Counted from the first letter of the stretch, positions 1 to 6,952 are shown. The stretch is 24,438 bases of DNA from a virus (IMGVR_UViG_3300037827_000844:1-24438), one strand, 5' to 3'. A program made the numbers and translations. Notes: generated from the sequence alone by a model not told the origin.

Positions 1-1
1 A

Positions 2-475
2 GAAGAATACTTACAGAAGAGACTAACTAACTGCGATTCAGAGGCGCTTGAAAATCCCGATTTTTCTGAACCTAGTAGTAGTAGTTTTTATTTTTCAGAA
101 ACAATAGACAGAAATCTCTTAAACCAAAAACTGCCTAGAGACAAAAGGAGTAATGAAGAATTTCTAATCGAGTGTGTTGAGCATGTTGATAATCATAGCA
201 GCCCTAAGTTTCCCCGCTTACAAAGGGCAAATGCGTTGGTAAAACTTTTAAGAGAGCTTAAAGAAGACAATGTGATTTTTAGGGAAACTGAGCCCCAGAT
301 TGAGGAAATAAATAAAAAACGGTTACTGGAGGAAACAGACGAGCAAAGGCAAGAACGTCAGTATTTCACCTATGAGCTCATCAAAGAGGCCGATAAAAAC
401 AGAGAATATATTTCCAAAGATTTACAAAAATACCCAGAAATGCGGGAGAAATACGCCCAGTACGTAACCAAATAA
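2..475 (+). CDS. 3' end of an unidentified phage gene (5' end outside window)
   Basis: The frame is open from the first bases to the TAA at 473-475, giving about 157 residues of a C-terminus. A TTG at 236 lies inside this frame and should not be taken as the start, because coding continues upstream of it without a stop. The protein is hydrophilic and charged. A short Ser run (four AGT codons near 73-84) is followed by helical segments such as LVKLLRELKEDNVIF and a Glu/Arg/Lys-rich tail ending YAQYVTK. I see no catalytic motif, cysteine cluster or membrane segment and do not recognise a family. Its place, just ahead of small genes and the packaging genes, would suit an early or middle phage gene such as a replication-associated protein, but that is only position-based. 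Confidence 0.75.
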   Translation, partial: EEYLQKRLTNCDSEALENPDFSEPSSSSFYFSETIDRNLLNQKLPRDKRSNEEFLIECVEHVDNHSSPKFPRLQRANALVKLLRELKEDNVIFRETEPQIEEINKKRLLEETDEQRQERQYFTYELIKEADKNREYISKDLQKYPEMREKYAQYVTK

Positions 476-491
476 CAATCAGGAGCAAATC

Positions 492-698
492 ATGGATAAG
501 GACTATCCACCCAAATTAGGAATACTGCCGCAATACGCGCATTTAAGGGGACTGACAGAAAACATGCCAGTCATACGCAAATTGTTAGGGATACCCGAAC
601 ATGGACGAATACCCACAAACACCGCTATCGGTAGAGCAGTGCAAAGATTTGTTGAGAACGATAGCCAGAATGCATTGCGTGAAGGCCGAAGCGATTAG
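492..698 (+). CDS. Small hypothetical protein, 68 aa
   Basis: An AGGAG at 481-485 stands six bases before the ATG, a strong ribosome-binding site, and the gene starts 16 bases after the previous stop. The product is basic, with a Pro/Leu-rich first half (KLGILPQY) and a helical, charged end ([14 protein letters not shown]). No known family is recognised. Its last 98 bases overlap the start of the next gene in another frame, which is unusually long for neighbouring phage genes. Both frames look protein-like, so either both are translated or one is spurious. The ribosome-binding site favours this one at its 5' end. Confidence 0.6.
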   Translation: MDKDYPPKLGILPQYAHLRGLTENMPVIRKLLGIPEHGRIPTNTAIGRAVQRFVENDSQNALREGRSD

Positions 699-864
699 TA
701 CGCGTCTCTTGAGCCCTGAAGACAAACAGGATATGTTAAGCGGATTGACTGGGATTGACGCATTGGATGCTTATGTTAAGATATGGATTGAAAATGGTAT
801 GCCGGATGTGGCAAACGGGAATATCGAGCCGAAAAGTAAGGGTGAATTATTGTGGAAAATCTAA
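601..864 (+). CDS. Small hypothetical protein, 87 aa
   Basis: This frame starts at an ATG at 601, inside the preceding gene, with AGGG about nine bases upstream. It continues past the other frame's stop to 864. The product is acidic and looks like a small folded helical domain ([22 protein letters not shown], then [12 protein letters not shown]). It has two cysteines but no metal-binding pattern. I do not recognise it. The final 166 bases are not covered by any other plausible rightward gene, which supports this frame as real. The start could be later, for example the Met at residue 24, which would shrink the overlap with the previous gene. Confidence 0.65.
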   Translation: MDEYPQTPLSVEQCKDLLRTIARMHCVKAEAISTRLLSPEDKQDMLSGLTGIDALDAYVKIWIENGMPDVANGNIEPKSKGELLWKI

Positions 865-892
865 GCAGGATATGGGCGAAACGAGGGATTGT

Positions 893-1117
893 ATGCAAAC
901 TGGACAAGTGAAATGGTTTAACGACACGAAAGGCTTTGGCTTCATTGAGAGTGGCGGCAAAGATTTTTTCGTGCACTACAAAGAAATTAAAAAGCAGGGA
1001 TTTAAGACACTTATGCAGGGTGAAAAAGTAAGCTTTAGCATTGGGCAGTGCGATAAGGGCTTGTTGGCAAAAGAGGTGATGTCATTGGCTAATCACCAAC
1101 CCGACGGAAATATTTAG
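893..1117 (+). CDS. Cold-shock-domain nucleic-acid-binding protein
   Basis: The 74-aa product is a single cold-shock domain. It begins [10 protein letters not shown], then carries the RNP1 motif KGFGFI (residues 13-18) and an RNP2-like motif FFVHY (25-29; the usual form is VFVHF). It ends near the normal length of CspA-family proteins (about 70 aa). Such proteins bind single-stranded RNA or DNA and melt RNA secondary structure in the cytoplasm. I chose the ATG at 893 because the family begins only a few residues before the GxVKWFN motif and GAGGG lies just upstream. An ATG at 872 would add seven residues, and the frame is open further upstream without a family match. It closes the rightward group that begins the window and faces the leftward cassette. 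A phage-borne copy may help viral mRNA translation or act on host transcripts; this is inference. Confidence 0.88.
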   Translation: MQTGQVKWFNDTKGFGFIESGGKDFFVHYKEIKKQGFKTLMQGEKVSFSIGQCDKGLLAKEVMSLANHQPDGNI

Positions 1118-1129
1118 CAGTAGTGTAGG

Positions 1130-1158
1130 AAAAGCGTGGATTGCAATACAACCCACGC
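1130..1158 (-). terminator. Rho-independent terminator of the leftward cassette
   Basis: On the minus strand the arms GCGTGG (1158-1153) and CCACGC (1139-1134) can pair over a 13-base loop and are followed at once by TTTT (1133-1130). It lies ten bases beyond the stop of the last leftward gene and also just after the rightward cold-shock gene, so it separates two converging units. The stem is only six pairs, so strength is uncertain. Confidence 0.6.
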
Positions 1159-1167
1159 GGCAGTAAG

Positions 1168-1467
1168 CTAGAACAAAAACGAAACACAGCTTTTAGAGGA
1201 AGGGAAATTAAGCGAATACTGTTCCTTTGGTTCTTGGGGGGATGAAAGAGCAGTAATTAGGGTGGTCATTTCCTTGTTGAAGAACTGTTCCAAGTCGACG
1301 ATTTGCTCATGGAGCGTGCCATGAACAGACGCAGATTCGGGAATATGAAAGTGGTGGCTATCCTGCACCGTGGATTTAAGTGAAAGCTGGGCAGAGTTTG
1401 CGGCAAGCATTTGAATTTGACCGCGAAGTTGACCCAGAAAGTACATAATTTTTTCATCTTTACTCAT
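1168..1467 (-). CDS. Hypothetical protein, 99 aa (last gene of leftward cassette 1)
   Basis: The ATG at 1467 has a GAGG about ten bases upstream on the minus strand and lies 12 bases after the stop of the previous leftward gene. The product has an amphipathic helical N-terminus (IMYFLGQLRGQIQMLA), a His-rich middle (DSHHFHIPE), a helical stretch with a di-Phe (LEQFFNKEMTTLITAL) and a Ser-rich, Phe-ending tail. There is no convincing membrane segment or catalytic motif, and the family is not recognised. It is followed by the terminator at 1158-1130. Confidence 0.7.
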   Translation of the reverse strand: MSKDEKIMYFLGQLRGQIQMLAANSAQLSLKSTVQDSHHFHIPESASVHGTLHEQIVDLEQFFNKEMTTLITALSSPQEPKEQYSLNFPSSKSCVSFLF

Positions 1468-1479
1468 TGTTGCTAGACC

Positions 1480-1752
1480 TCATTTGTTGTTGGAATTGGT
1501 GAAACCCATTGCCCCGGTCACAGAGGAACAAGGCAAAGAGTTGGCGCGATGATAAGCCATTAGGAAGCGCTTGCAAAATTCTGCAAAGCTATCAATGGCA
1601 GGTTCGGAAATAAATTTTTCTTCGAACTCAGTATCGGTATCATAACCTTCGACGTGAATGTCATAACCGAAGTCTTTATTGCGGTTTAGATAAACGGCGT
1701 GGTCATCTCCCATTAAATCGGCGACTGTAAGGCTGTTTGTGGATTGAATCAT
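1480..1752 (-). CDS. Hypothetical acidic protein, 90 aa
   Basis: The ATG at 1752 overlaps the stop of the upstream gene by four bases (ATGA), a typical coupled junction, and AAGGAG stands about seven bases before it. The product is acidic, with a DFGYDIHVEGYDTDTEF segment and a C-terminal helix (FAEFCKRFLMAYH). It resembles the size and charge of small phage regulators or host-takeover proteins, but no family is recognised. It sits third in a leftward run of tightly packed genes. Confidence 0.72.
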   Translation of the reverse strand: MIQSTNSLTVADLMGDDHAVYLNRNKDFGYDIHVEGYDTDTEFEEKFISEPAIDSFAEFCKRFLMAYHRANSLPCSSVTGAMGFTNSNNK

Positions 1753-1931
1753 GATTTAAGCTCCTTTTCGGTTAAAGTTATTGAATCTTGAGCAGGCTTT
1801 AATGAGTTTAAGCATTTTTTAGGCTCCTCTGAAATGTAGGCGATGGAATTGAAACATTCATGGCACATATTTATAAAATACATGCCGCTCTTAGCTAAGG
1901 TTTTTCTGTAATTGCAATTTGTACACTGCAT
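1749..1931 (-). CDS. Small zinc-finger-like protein, 60 aa
   Basis: The product starts MQCTNC and has two CxxC pairs, C3/C6 and C23/C26, spaced as in a treble-clef or zinc-ribbon knuckle, plus one more cysteine at 40. That pattern supports binding of one zinc ion; the molecular target cannot be read from sequence. AGGAGG lies eight bases before the ATG at 1931. The start codon shares a base with the stop of a nine-codon reading frame (TGATG), and the gene's end overlaps the next gene by four bases, so translation along this operon is probably coupled. No named family is recognised. Confidence 0.72.
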   Translation of the reverse strand: MQCTNCNYRKTLAKSGMYFINMCHECFNSIAYISEEPKKCLNSLKPAQDSITLTEKELKS

Positions 1932-1960
1932 CAGCCAACCCTCCTATTTTCATAACTCAT
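1931..1960 (-). other. Possible nine-codon linking ORF (MSYENRRVG)
   Basis: On the minus strand an ATG at 1960 overlaps the stop of the 32-aa gene (ATGA). Nine codons later the TGA overlaps the start of the 60-aa gene (TGATG). The frame contains the AGGAGG ribosome-binding site of that next gene. It may simply be chance in a tight junction, or it may carry ribosomes between the two genes. Confidence 0.3.
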
Positions 1961-2055
1961 GCAAATCGCTCCTGTATAAATTCATCAACCAATTCTTGCA
2001 AAACATCCCAGTTTATTCCCTCATTTGTATTATATTTGTTAATATCATCACTCAT
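1957..2055 (-). CDS. Tiny acidic protein, 32 aa (first gene of leftward cassette 1)
   Basis: An ATG at 2055 follows GGAG with a six-base spacer, and the frame ends in TGA at 1959-1957. The peptide begins MSDDINKYNTNEG and finishes with an amphipathic acidic helix (WDVLQELVDEFIQERFA). It lies directly downstream of the putative leftward promoter at 2117-2088 and is linked to the next genes by overlapping start and stop codons. It is shorter than usual annotation cut-offs. Length and composition suggest a small regulator or leader peptide, but nothing more can be assigned. Confidence 0.55.
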   Translation of the reverse strand: MSDDINKYNTNEGINWDVLQELVDEFIQERFA

Positions 2056-2087
2056 TTTTATCTCCGCAGTTATTAATCAACAACCAT

Positions 2088-2117
2088 AGTATATTCCAAC
2101 TTACTGGAATATTGCAA
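2088..2117 (-). promoter_or_regulatory. Leftward promoter with embedded operator-like dyad
   Basis: Read on the minus strand, TTGCAA (2117-2112) and TATACT (2093-2088) resemble -35 and -10 boxes 18 bases apart. The spacer is filled by a perfect dyad, ATATTCCA (2091-2098) and TGGAATAT (2105-2112), with a six-base centre ACTTAC. A repressor bound there would block polymerase. A near copy of the dyad lies at 18226-18247, ahead of the other leftward cassette. Confidence 0.6.
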
Positions 2118-2231
2118 GTGATTGGATGAAATTATTTTAAGATATTGCAGAAAAAGTTTTGTTGGGGTAATCTGTACTCAATTAGCGGCTAGAAAGCCAC
2201 AGTCATCTCGACTTTACAAGGAGCGTAAAAA

Positions 2232-2438
2232 ATGATGAACAAAATGGGCAACATGATGGGTAAAATGGGTGTTATGGATTATACTGAGGAAAAAGAATAC
2301 AGCCATTACAATGGCGTTCCCTCAATGTATGGCCGTTTGGTTGACGAGCAATGCAGAGATCAGCCTAAATATTGCATGCCAGGTGAAGCGGGTGGTGGTA
2401 TGAGAGGAGCTCATCGAAATGAGCAAGCGCCTGTATAA
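2232..2438 (+). CDS. Met-rich small protein, 68 aa
   Basis: The ATG at 2232 follows AAGGAG (2218-2223) at eight bases. Seven of the first 15 residues are methionine (MMNKMGNMMGKMGVMDY). The rest is polar and Gly-rich near the end (GEAGGGMRGAH) with two cysteines. It has no membrane segment. It is the first rightward gene after the leftward cassette and directly precedes the terminase genes, so it may be part of the packaging transcript. Met-rich peptides can bind copper or make greasy helix contacts; nothing here decides between these. A second Met/Lys-rich small gene lies at 23470-23625. Confidence 0.7.
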   Translation: MMNKMGNMMGKMGVMDYTEEKEYSHYNGVPSMYGRLVDEQCRDQPKYCMPGEAGGGMRGAHRNEQAPV

Positions 2439-2439
2439 A

Positions 2440-2469
2440 TTGTACAGGCAGGCCCTTAAAACTGTACAA
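2440..2469. repeat. Inverted repeat TTGTACAG...CTGTACAA ahead of terS
   Basis: Perfect eight-base arms at 2440-2447 and 2462-2469 flank a 14-base centre. It lies between the Met-rich gene and the terminase small subunit, 25 bases before the latter's start. No T-run follows, so it is not an obvious terminator. It could be a protein-binding site, including a packaging-initiation site, or an RNA hairpin. Confidence 0.55.
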
Positions 2470-2494
2470 ACCTCAGACACTCTAAAGGAATTAC

Positions 2495-2857
2495 ATGGTT
2501 CATATATTGTCAGGATATAAGCCAGAATACTGCGAAATAGCTGCGAAAGTCCTTGCTGATGGTGAGAGCTTAGCGGCTGTTTGCGCAGAATTAGACATAT
2601 GTCGTGCTACTTTATATAAATGGCGCGATGATTTTCCAGAATTTGCAAATGCATTAAATAAAGGCCTGCAAAAAGCTCAGCGTGAATGGGAAAGAATTGG
2701 ACGCGAAGGCATCACGGGTCAAATTGATAAGTTTGGTGCCTCACCCTTTATATTTACCATGAAAAACCGCTTCCGCGACGATTACAAAGAGGATAGGGAA
2801 GCCAAACCTGTTGGTGAAACAGTCCTCGAGCGTTTACTCGATAAACTAGCAGACTAG
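2495..2857 (+). CDS. terS: Terminase small subunit (TerS)
   Basis: The 120-aa product carries a helix-turn-helix near residues 23-45 (ESLAAVCAELDICRATLYKW), the DNA-recognition form seen in many phage terminase small subunits. A long helical middle (NALNKGLQKAQREWERIG) suits ring oligomerisation, and the charged C-terminus should contact the large subunit. It recognises the packaging start site on concatemeric DNA and regulates TerL. AAAGGA lies before the ATG. The gene sits 191 bases ahead of terL with one tiny gene between, which matches the usual terS-terL order. The family call rests on the helix-turn-helix and context rather than on a close match to P22 gp3. Confidence 0.85.
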   Translation: MVHILSGYKPEYCEIAAKVLADGESLAAVCAELDICRATLYKWRDDFPEFANALNKGLQKAQREWERIGREGITGQIDKFGASPFIFTMKNRFRDDYKEDREAKPVGETVLERLLDKLAD

Positions 2858-2866
2858 GATTGATGC

Positions 2867-3022
2867 ATGTGGAAATGGATTAAGGATTATCTCAGCAATT
2901 GCGAATCACGTATTACCTGTTTGCTCCGAGGGGGTCATTATTTCACCGAATGTATACCCGGCCTTGATTCAAAACCCACCGAAAAACCCTATTGCGTCAT
3001 GTGTGGAAAGCAACGAAAGTAA
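2867..3022 (+). CDS. Small CxxC protein, 51 aa, between terS and terL
   Basis: An ATG at 2867 lies nine bases after the terS stop, with AGGAT upstream. The frame ends in TAA at 3020-3022. The peptide begins MWKWIKDYL, has cysteines at 12, 18 and 29, and ends with a zinc-knuckle-like PYCVMCGKQRK. It fills the gap between the terminase genes without overlapping either. It could be a small zinc-binding partner of terminase or an unrelated late gene. No family is recognised. Confidence 0.65.
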   Translation: MWKWIKDYLSNCESRITCLLRGGHYFTECIPGLDSKPTEKPYCVMCGKQRK

Positions 3023-3048
3023 ACCAATGAACGACAAGCAAGGATTGT

Positions 3049-4578
3049 ATGTCAGATGCAAAAATGTTAGAGATTTTTAAATCTCTCCCGCTATTTGCTA
3101 AGCATTTCTTAAAGATTCGCGCTAAATCTGGTTCTATTGAGCCTTTTATCTTCAATCGAGCGCAATTATACTTACATGACCGATTAGAAACGCAGCTCAA
3201 AGCGCTTGGACGGGTTCGAGCGCTCATACTTAAAGGCCGTCAACAAGGCTGCTCAACTTATGTGCAAGCTCGTGACTTTCACAAAGTTTCTACCTCACGC
3301 GGGAAAAAAGCATTCATTTTAACCCATGAAGCTGAGGCCTCAAAAAACTTATTTAACATGACCAAGCGCTATAATGATGAGCTTCCCCCGGGTCTTTTGC
3401 CCAAGCCTGATACATCTAGTGCTAAAGAATTAAACTTTAATGTATTAAACTCTGGCTATGCTGTGGGCACGGCAGGCAATAAATCGGTTGGCCGTTCACA
3501 AACCATTCAGCTATTTCACGGCTCTGAAGTGGCTTACTGGCCAAATGCTGAAGAGCATGCCAAGGGAATATTGCAGGCAGTTCCCAATGAAATAGGCACA
3601 GAAATAATCTTAGAATCAACGGCTAATGGCATCGGCAACTACTTTTATGATATGTGGATGTCTGCAATTTCAGGCCAATCAGACTTTCAAGCAATCTTTA
3701 TACCTTGGTATTGGCAACCCGAATATCGGACAACAAGCCAAGAATTAGAGACAATGCCTTTGGTTGATGACGAAGAGGCACTGTTATCGCAGCATAGTAA
3801 GGATGGTCTCACCAAACAGCATTTATTCTGGCGACGAAAGAAATTATTAGAATTCAGTAAAGACTATGAAACAGGCAATGAACTTTTCAATGTTGAATAT
3901 CCAATGACCGCTTTGGATGCCTTTCGAAATCCAGTGGCTGACCGATTCATCAAGGCGCATTTGATAATCAAAGCACGAAAGAATAAAGTTGATTCAGGCG
4001 CGCCGTTGGTTATTGGTGTAGACCCTGCAATTGGTGACCATGACAGGCTTGCAATAATTAGGCGCAAAGGACGTCATGTTTACAAACCAGAGACACATTT
4101 TAACTTCAACACCATGGAAGCCGTTGGGCTCATTCGCCGAATAATAGAGCGCGAAAATCCATCTAAGGTGTGCATTGATTGCATTGGCATAGGGGCTGGA
4201 ATCGTTGACCGCTTGCATGAAATTGGTTATGACTTAGTTGAGGGCGTGAATGTCGCACGAACGGCTAACGAAAAAGATAAATTCAGAAACCTAAGAGCTG
4301 AGCTTTGGCATGACATGCGAGAATGGTTAGCGCAAGAAATGCCAGTAGAGTTGCCAGACAATGATGAGCTTCAAGGGGACTTGACAAGCTTAGGCTATAA
4401 GTTTGACAGTTCGGGACGTCTCCAGATTGAATCAAAAGACGAGCTTCGAAAACGCGGGATGAAATCACCGGATTTAGGGGATGCCCTTGCATTAACGTTC
4501 TTTGTGGGCGATTATTTGCAGGATGGTGGTTATACGCCAACAAAGATACCAGATAAAGCGGCGGGGATGTTTATCTAG
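3049..4578 (+). CDS. terL: Terminase large subunit, P22 gp2-like (ATPase/nuclease)
   Basis: The 509-aa product is the DNA-packaging motor. A Walker A-like motif GRQQGCST is at residues 63-70. A Walker B region around QLFHGSEVAYW ends in the presumed catalytic Glu160, and the coupling motif ESTANG is at 189-194. The C-terminal RNase H-like nuclease shows three acidic positions expected for metal binding: D325 (GVDPAIGD), D377 (VCIDCIG) and D478 (DLGDALALTF). Length is close to P22 gp2 (499 aa). It docks on the portal, translocates DNA with ATP and cuts the concatemer. AAGGA lies five bases before the ATG. It is preceded by terS and followed after 27 bases by portal. All key motifs appear intact. 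Confidence 0.95.
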   Translation: MSDAKMLEIFKSLPLFAKHFLKIRAKSGSIEPFIFNRAQLYLHDRLETQLKALGRVRALILKGRQQGCSTYVQARDFHKVSTSRGKKAFILTHEAEASKNLFNMTKRYNDELPPGLLPKPDTSSAKELNFNVLNSGYAVGTAGNKSVGRSQTIQLFHGSEVAYWPNAEEHAKGILQAVPNEIGTEIILESTANGIGNYFYDMWMSAISGQSDFQAIFIPWYWQPEYRTTSQELETMPLVDDEEALLSQHSKDGLTKQHLFWRRKKLLEFSKDYETGNELFNVEYPMTALDAFRNPVADRFIKAHLIIKARKNKVDSGAPLVIGVDPAIGDHDRLAIIRRKGRHVYKPETHFNFNTMEAVGLIRRIIERENPSKVCIDCIGIGAGIVDRLHEIGYDLVEGVNVARTANEKDKFRNLRAELWHDMREWLAQEMPVELPDNDELQGDLTSLGYKFDSSGRLQIESKDELRKRGMKSPDLGDALALTFFVGDYLQDGGYTPTKIPDKAAGMFI

Positions 4579-4605
4579 GAATTGACTGTATAAGGACATA
4601 CAAAA

Positions 4606-6948
4606 ATGGCACGTTTAGACGAAACGATTGCCCATGATGCACGCATAGCGTGTGAGAAATGGCGCGAGTATTTCAAGTGGAATATAGACCAATATCATTC
4701 TGAGCATACCTTTGTTCTTGGTCAGCAATGGACCGATGACGAAGAGGAACTACTCAAGACCTTTAAAAAGGTTCCCATGGTTGCCAATAAGCTTGCGGCT
4801 ATGGCCAATCAACTATTGGGCGAACAACAACAAAACACCCCACAACTTCAAGTCGTGCCACTCACTAATTGCGATCAAGAGGTTGCGCATTTACGTGAAC
4901 TGATTGTCAAAGACATTATGTTCTCCAATGAGGCAACCACAGTTTACCAGGTAGCCGCTTCACAAGCGTTTATTGGGGGCTTTGGGGTGTTTTGCTGGGA
5001 TACGGACTATTCGCATCGGCGTTCATTTGATTTAGAAATTGTTCCTCGGCACTTCAAAGATTCATCTCGCTGTTATTTTGACGAAGGCGCTGAACGCATT
5101 AATAAGACGGATGGTGAGCATGCAGGCTATATTACGCGCATGAGCCGTCAAAAGTTTCGAGAAGTCTATGGCAAAAAGATAGAGGAAACCATTTCAAGGA
5201 CGATGAGTCCGGGTCAAACGAAAGAAGAAATAGCGCTTGCAACTCAGCCAAGTGAGGGAGATGACCCGTTTAGCTGGGCGGATAATGAAGGCATTACGCT
5301 TATTGACCATTATAAACGTGTTTATGAAAAAGATACGTTGTACAAGTTATCTAACGGTAATGTTTACAATCAATCAGAGCTCGATGAGCTGATTGAAGCA
5401 TCGCAAAAAAGGAATGAACGAAAAGAGCAAGAACAATTGTTTGCCCAACTGCAAGCATTGCAAGGAGGAATGCCGGGATTGGAAGGCATGCAAACGCAGC
5501 CTCTAGCGCAACCGCAGGAAGGACAACTCGGACTGCCCGGCCAGCAACAGCCTCAGCCTATGCAGCAACAAGAACAAGAGGAATTTGAGCCGCAAGACGT
5601 GGGCTCTGGCATGCATGATATTGATGTCATTCCCGCTCGTGATTCTGGCAATGAAGACCTTGAAAATCTAAATCTAATCACGCTTTGGGATAATGGCGAG
5701 CCAGTTCGGATTGAAGAAACACGTCGAATCAAAAAACATCGCATTATGCATTATAAAATCGCAGGCAATTATATTCTTGATGAAGGCGAATTCCCCAGCG
5801 AACAATTACCCCTAATCTTTATTGACCATAATTCTTACTATGATAAAAACGGCAAACAGGTCTGTCGCACATTCTTTGGCGATTGCCGCGATACCCAGCG
5901 TTATATCAATTACCTGCGAACACAATCTGCATTTGTATTAAAGGTCTCGCGTTATGACCAATTCATAGGCTCAAAGAAAAATGTACAAGGCGCTGACACG
6001 CAACGCAACTGGCGTGACCCAGGTTCCTTTCAAGGCTTGCTTGCTTATGATGAATCACCGAACGGCCACAAGCCTGAGCAGATTATGCCCCCGGAACTTT
6101 CACAATCCTTGCTAAGTCAGTATCAACTCGCACTTGAAGATTTATATACCTCAACCGGCCTTTACCCCACGCGCATGGGTCAACAAGGCAATGAGATTTC
6201 TGGGGCTGCGATTGATGCAAGAACAAGGCAAGGTTCCTATTCTACCTTCGTCGCCTTCAATTCTATCAATCGAGCCATTGCCGTGGGTGGGGAAATTATC
6301 AACGAAATGATTCCTATGGTCTATGATGCCCAGCGGGTTATCTCACTCATGACGCCCGATGAAGGCATGAAAAATATAACTATCAATAAACAAACGGATG
6401 AATATGGCGAACATATCGAAAATGATATTCGCAAAGGAACTTATGAAGTACGACTCAAGCCCGGCGCATCCTTCGAAGGACAAAAACAAATTGCCTTGGA
6501 TTCCTTGCAGCAAATTCTCCAAGCAAGTCCTCAAACCTTTGAGCTTATCGCTGACCTTTACGCCGATAACTTACCGCTTGCAAACACCATTGAAATTAAA
6601 AATCGATTAAAAACCATGGTGCCGCCTGCGATTGTCGAAGCAGGAAAGACAGGCAAAATGCCAGACCAATCCGGCAAGCAAGACCCGCAAGCTCAGGCCT
6701 TACAAGCTGAGATGCAATTTAAAGAAAAAGAACTAGCGCTCAAGCAACAAGAGCTTGAGCTTAAAAAACAAGAAATCATCATGGAGGCACAATTCAAAAT
6801 CCAACAACTTGAAAATGAGCGACTTGAAACAGCGTCCGAATTGCAAGAACAAGAGCTTCGTTATGCGGCCGAAACTGAGCGCACGCATGCCGATAAGCTA
6901 ATTAACCATTCGGATAACTTGGTTAAAATATTGACACAAAGGATGTGA
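4606..6948 (+). CDS. Portal protein, P22 gp1-like
   Basis: The 780-aa product is the dodecameric ring at the capsid vertex through which DNA enters and leaves. The N-terminal part (WTDDEE, LAAMANQLLGEQQQNTPQLQV) and the middle region from about 380 to 560 (YYDKNGKQVCRTFFGDCRDTQ, SAFVLKVSRYDQFIG, TSTGLYPTRMG) have the character of P22-type portals. The last 90 residues form a long Gln/Glu/Lys-rich helix (about 695-775) that fits the extended barrel of P22 portal. Length exceeds P22 gp1 (725 aa), largely through a Gln/Gly/Pro-rich low-complexity stretch at about 275-330. It follows terL and precedes two zinc-ribbon genes and scaffold. Confidence 0.9.
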   Translation: MARLDETIAHDARIACEKWREYFKWNIDQYHSEHTFVLGQQWTDDEEELLKTFKKVPMVANKLAAMANQLLGEQQQNTPQLQVVPLTNCDQEVAHLRELIVKDIMFSNEATTVYQVAASQAFIGGFGVFCWDTDYSHRRSFDLEIVPRHFKDSSRCYFDEGAERINKTDGEHAGYITRMSRQKFREVYGKKIEETISRTMSPGQTKEEIALATQPSEGDDPFSWADNEGITLIDHYKRVYEKDTLYKLSNGNVYNQSELDELIEASQKRNERKEQEQLFAQLQALQGGMPGLEGMQTQPLAQPQEGQLGLPGQQQPQPMQQQEQEEFEPQDVGSGMHDIDVIPARDSGNEDLENLNLITLWDNGEPVRIEETRRIKKHRIMHYKIAGNYILDEGEFPSEQLPLIFIDHNSYYDKNGKQVCRTFFGDCRDTQRYINYLRTQSAFVLKVSRYDQFIGSKKNVQGADTQRNWRDPGSFQGLLAYDESPNGHKPEQIMPPELSQSLLSQYQLALEDLYTSTGLYPTRMGQQGNEISGAAIDARTRQGSYSTFVAFNSINRAIAVGGEIINEMIPMVYDAQRVISLMTPDEGMKNITINKQTDEYGEHIENDIRKGTYEVRLKPGASFEGQKQIALDSLQQILQASPQTFELIADLYADNLPLANTIEIKNRLKTMVPPAIVEAGKTGKMPDQSGKQDPQAQALQAEMQFKEKELALKQQELELKKQEIIMEAQFKIQQLENERLETASELQEQELRYAAETERTHADKLINHSDNLVKILTQRM

Positions 6949-6952
6949 AATT

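Noticed and set aside
73-84. AGTAGTAGTAGT microsatellite
   Set aside because: Four Ser codons within a coding frame; too short to be of note.
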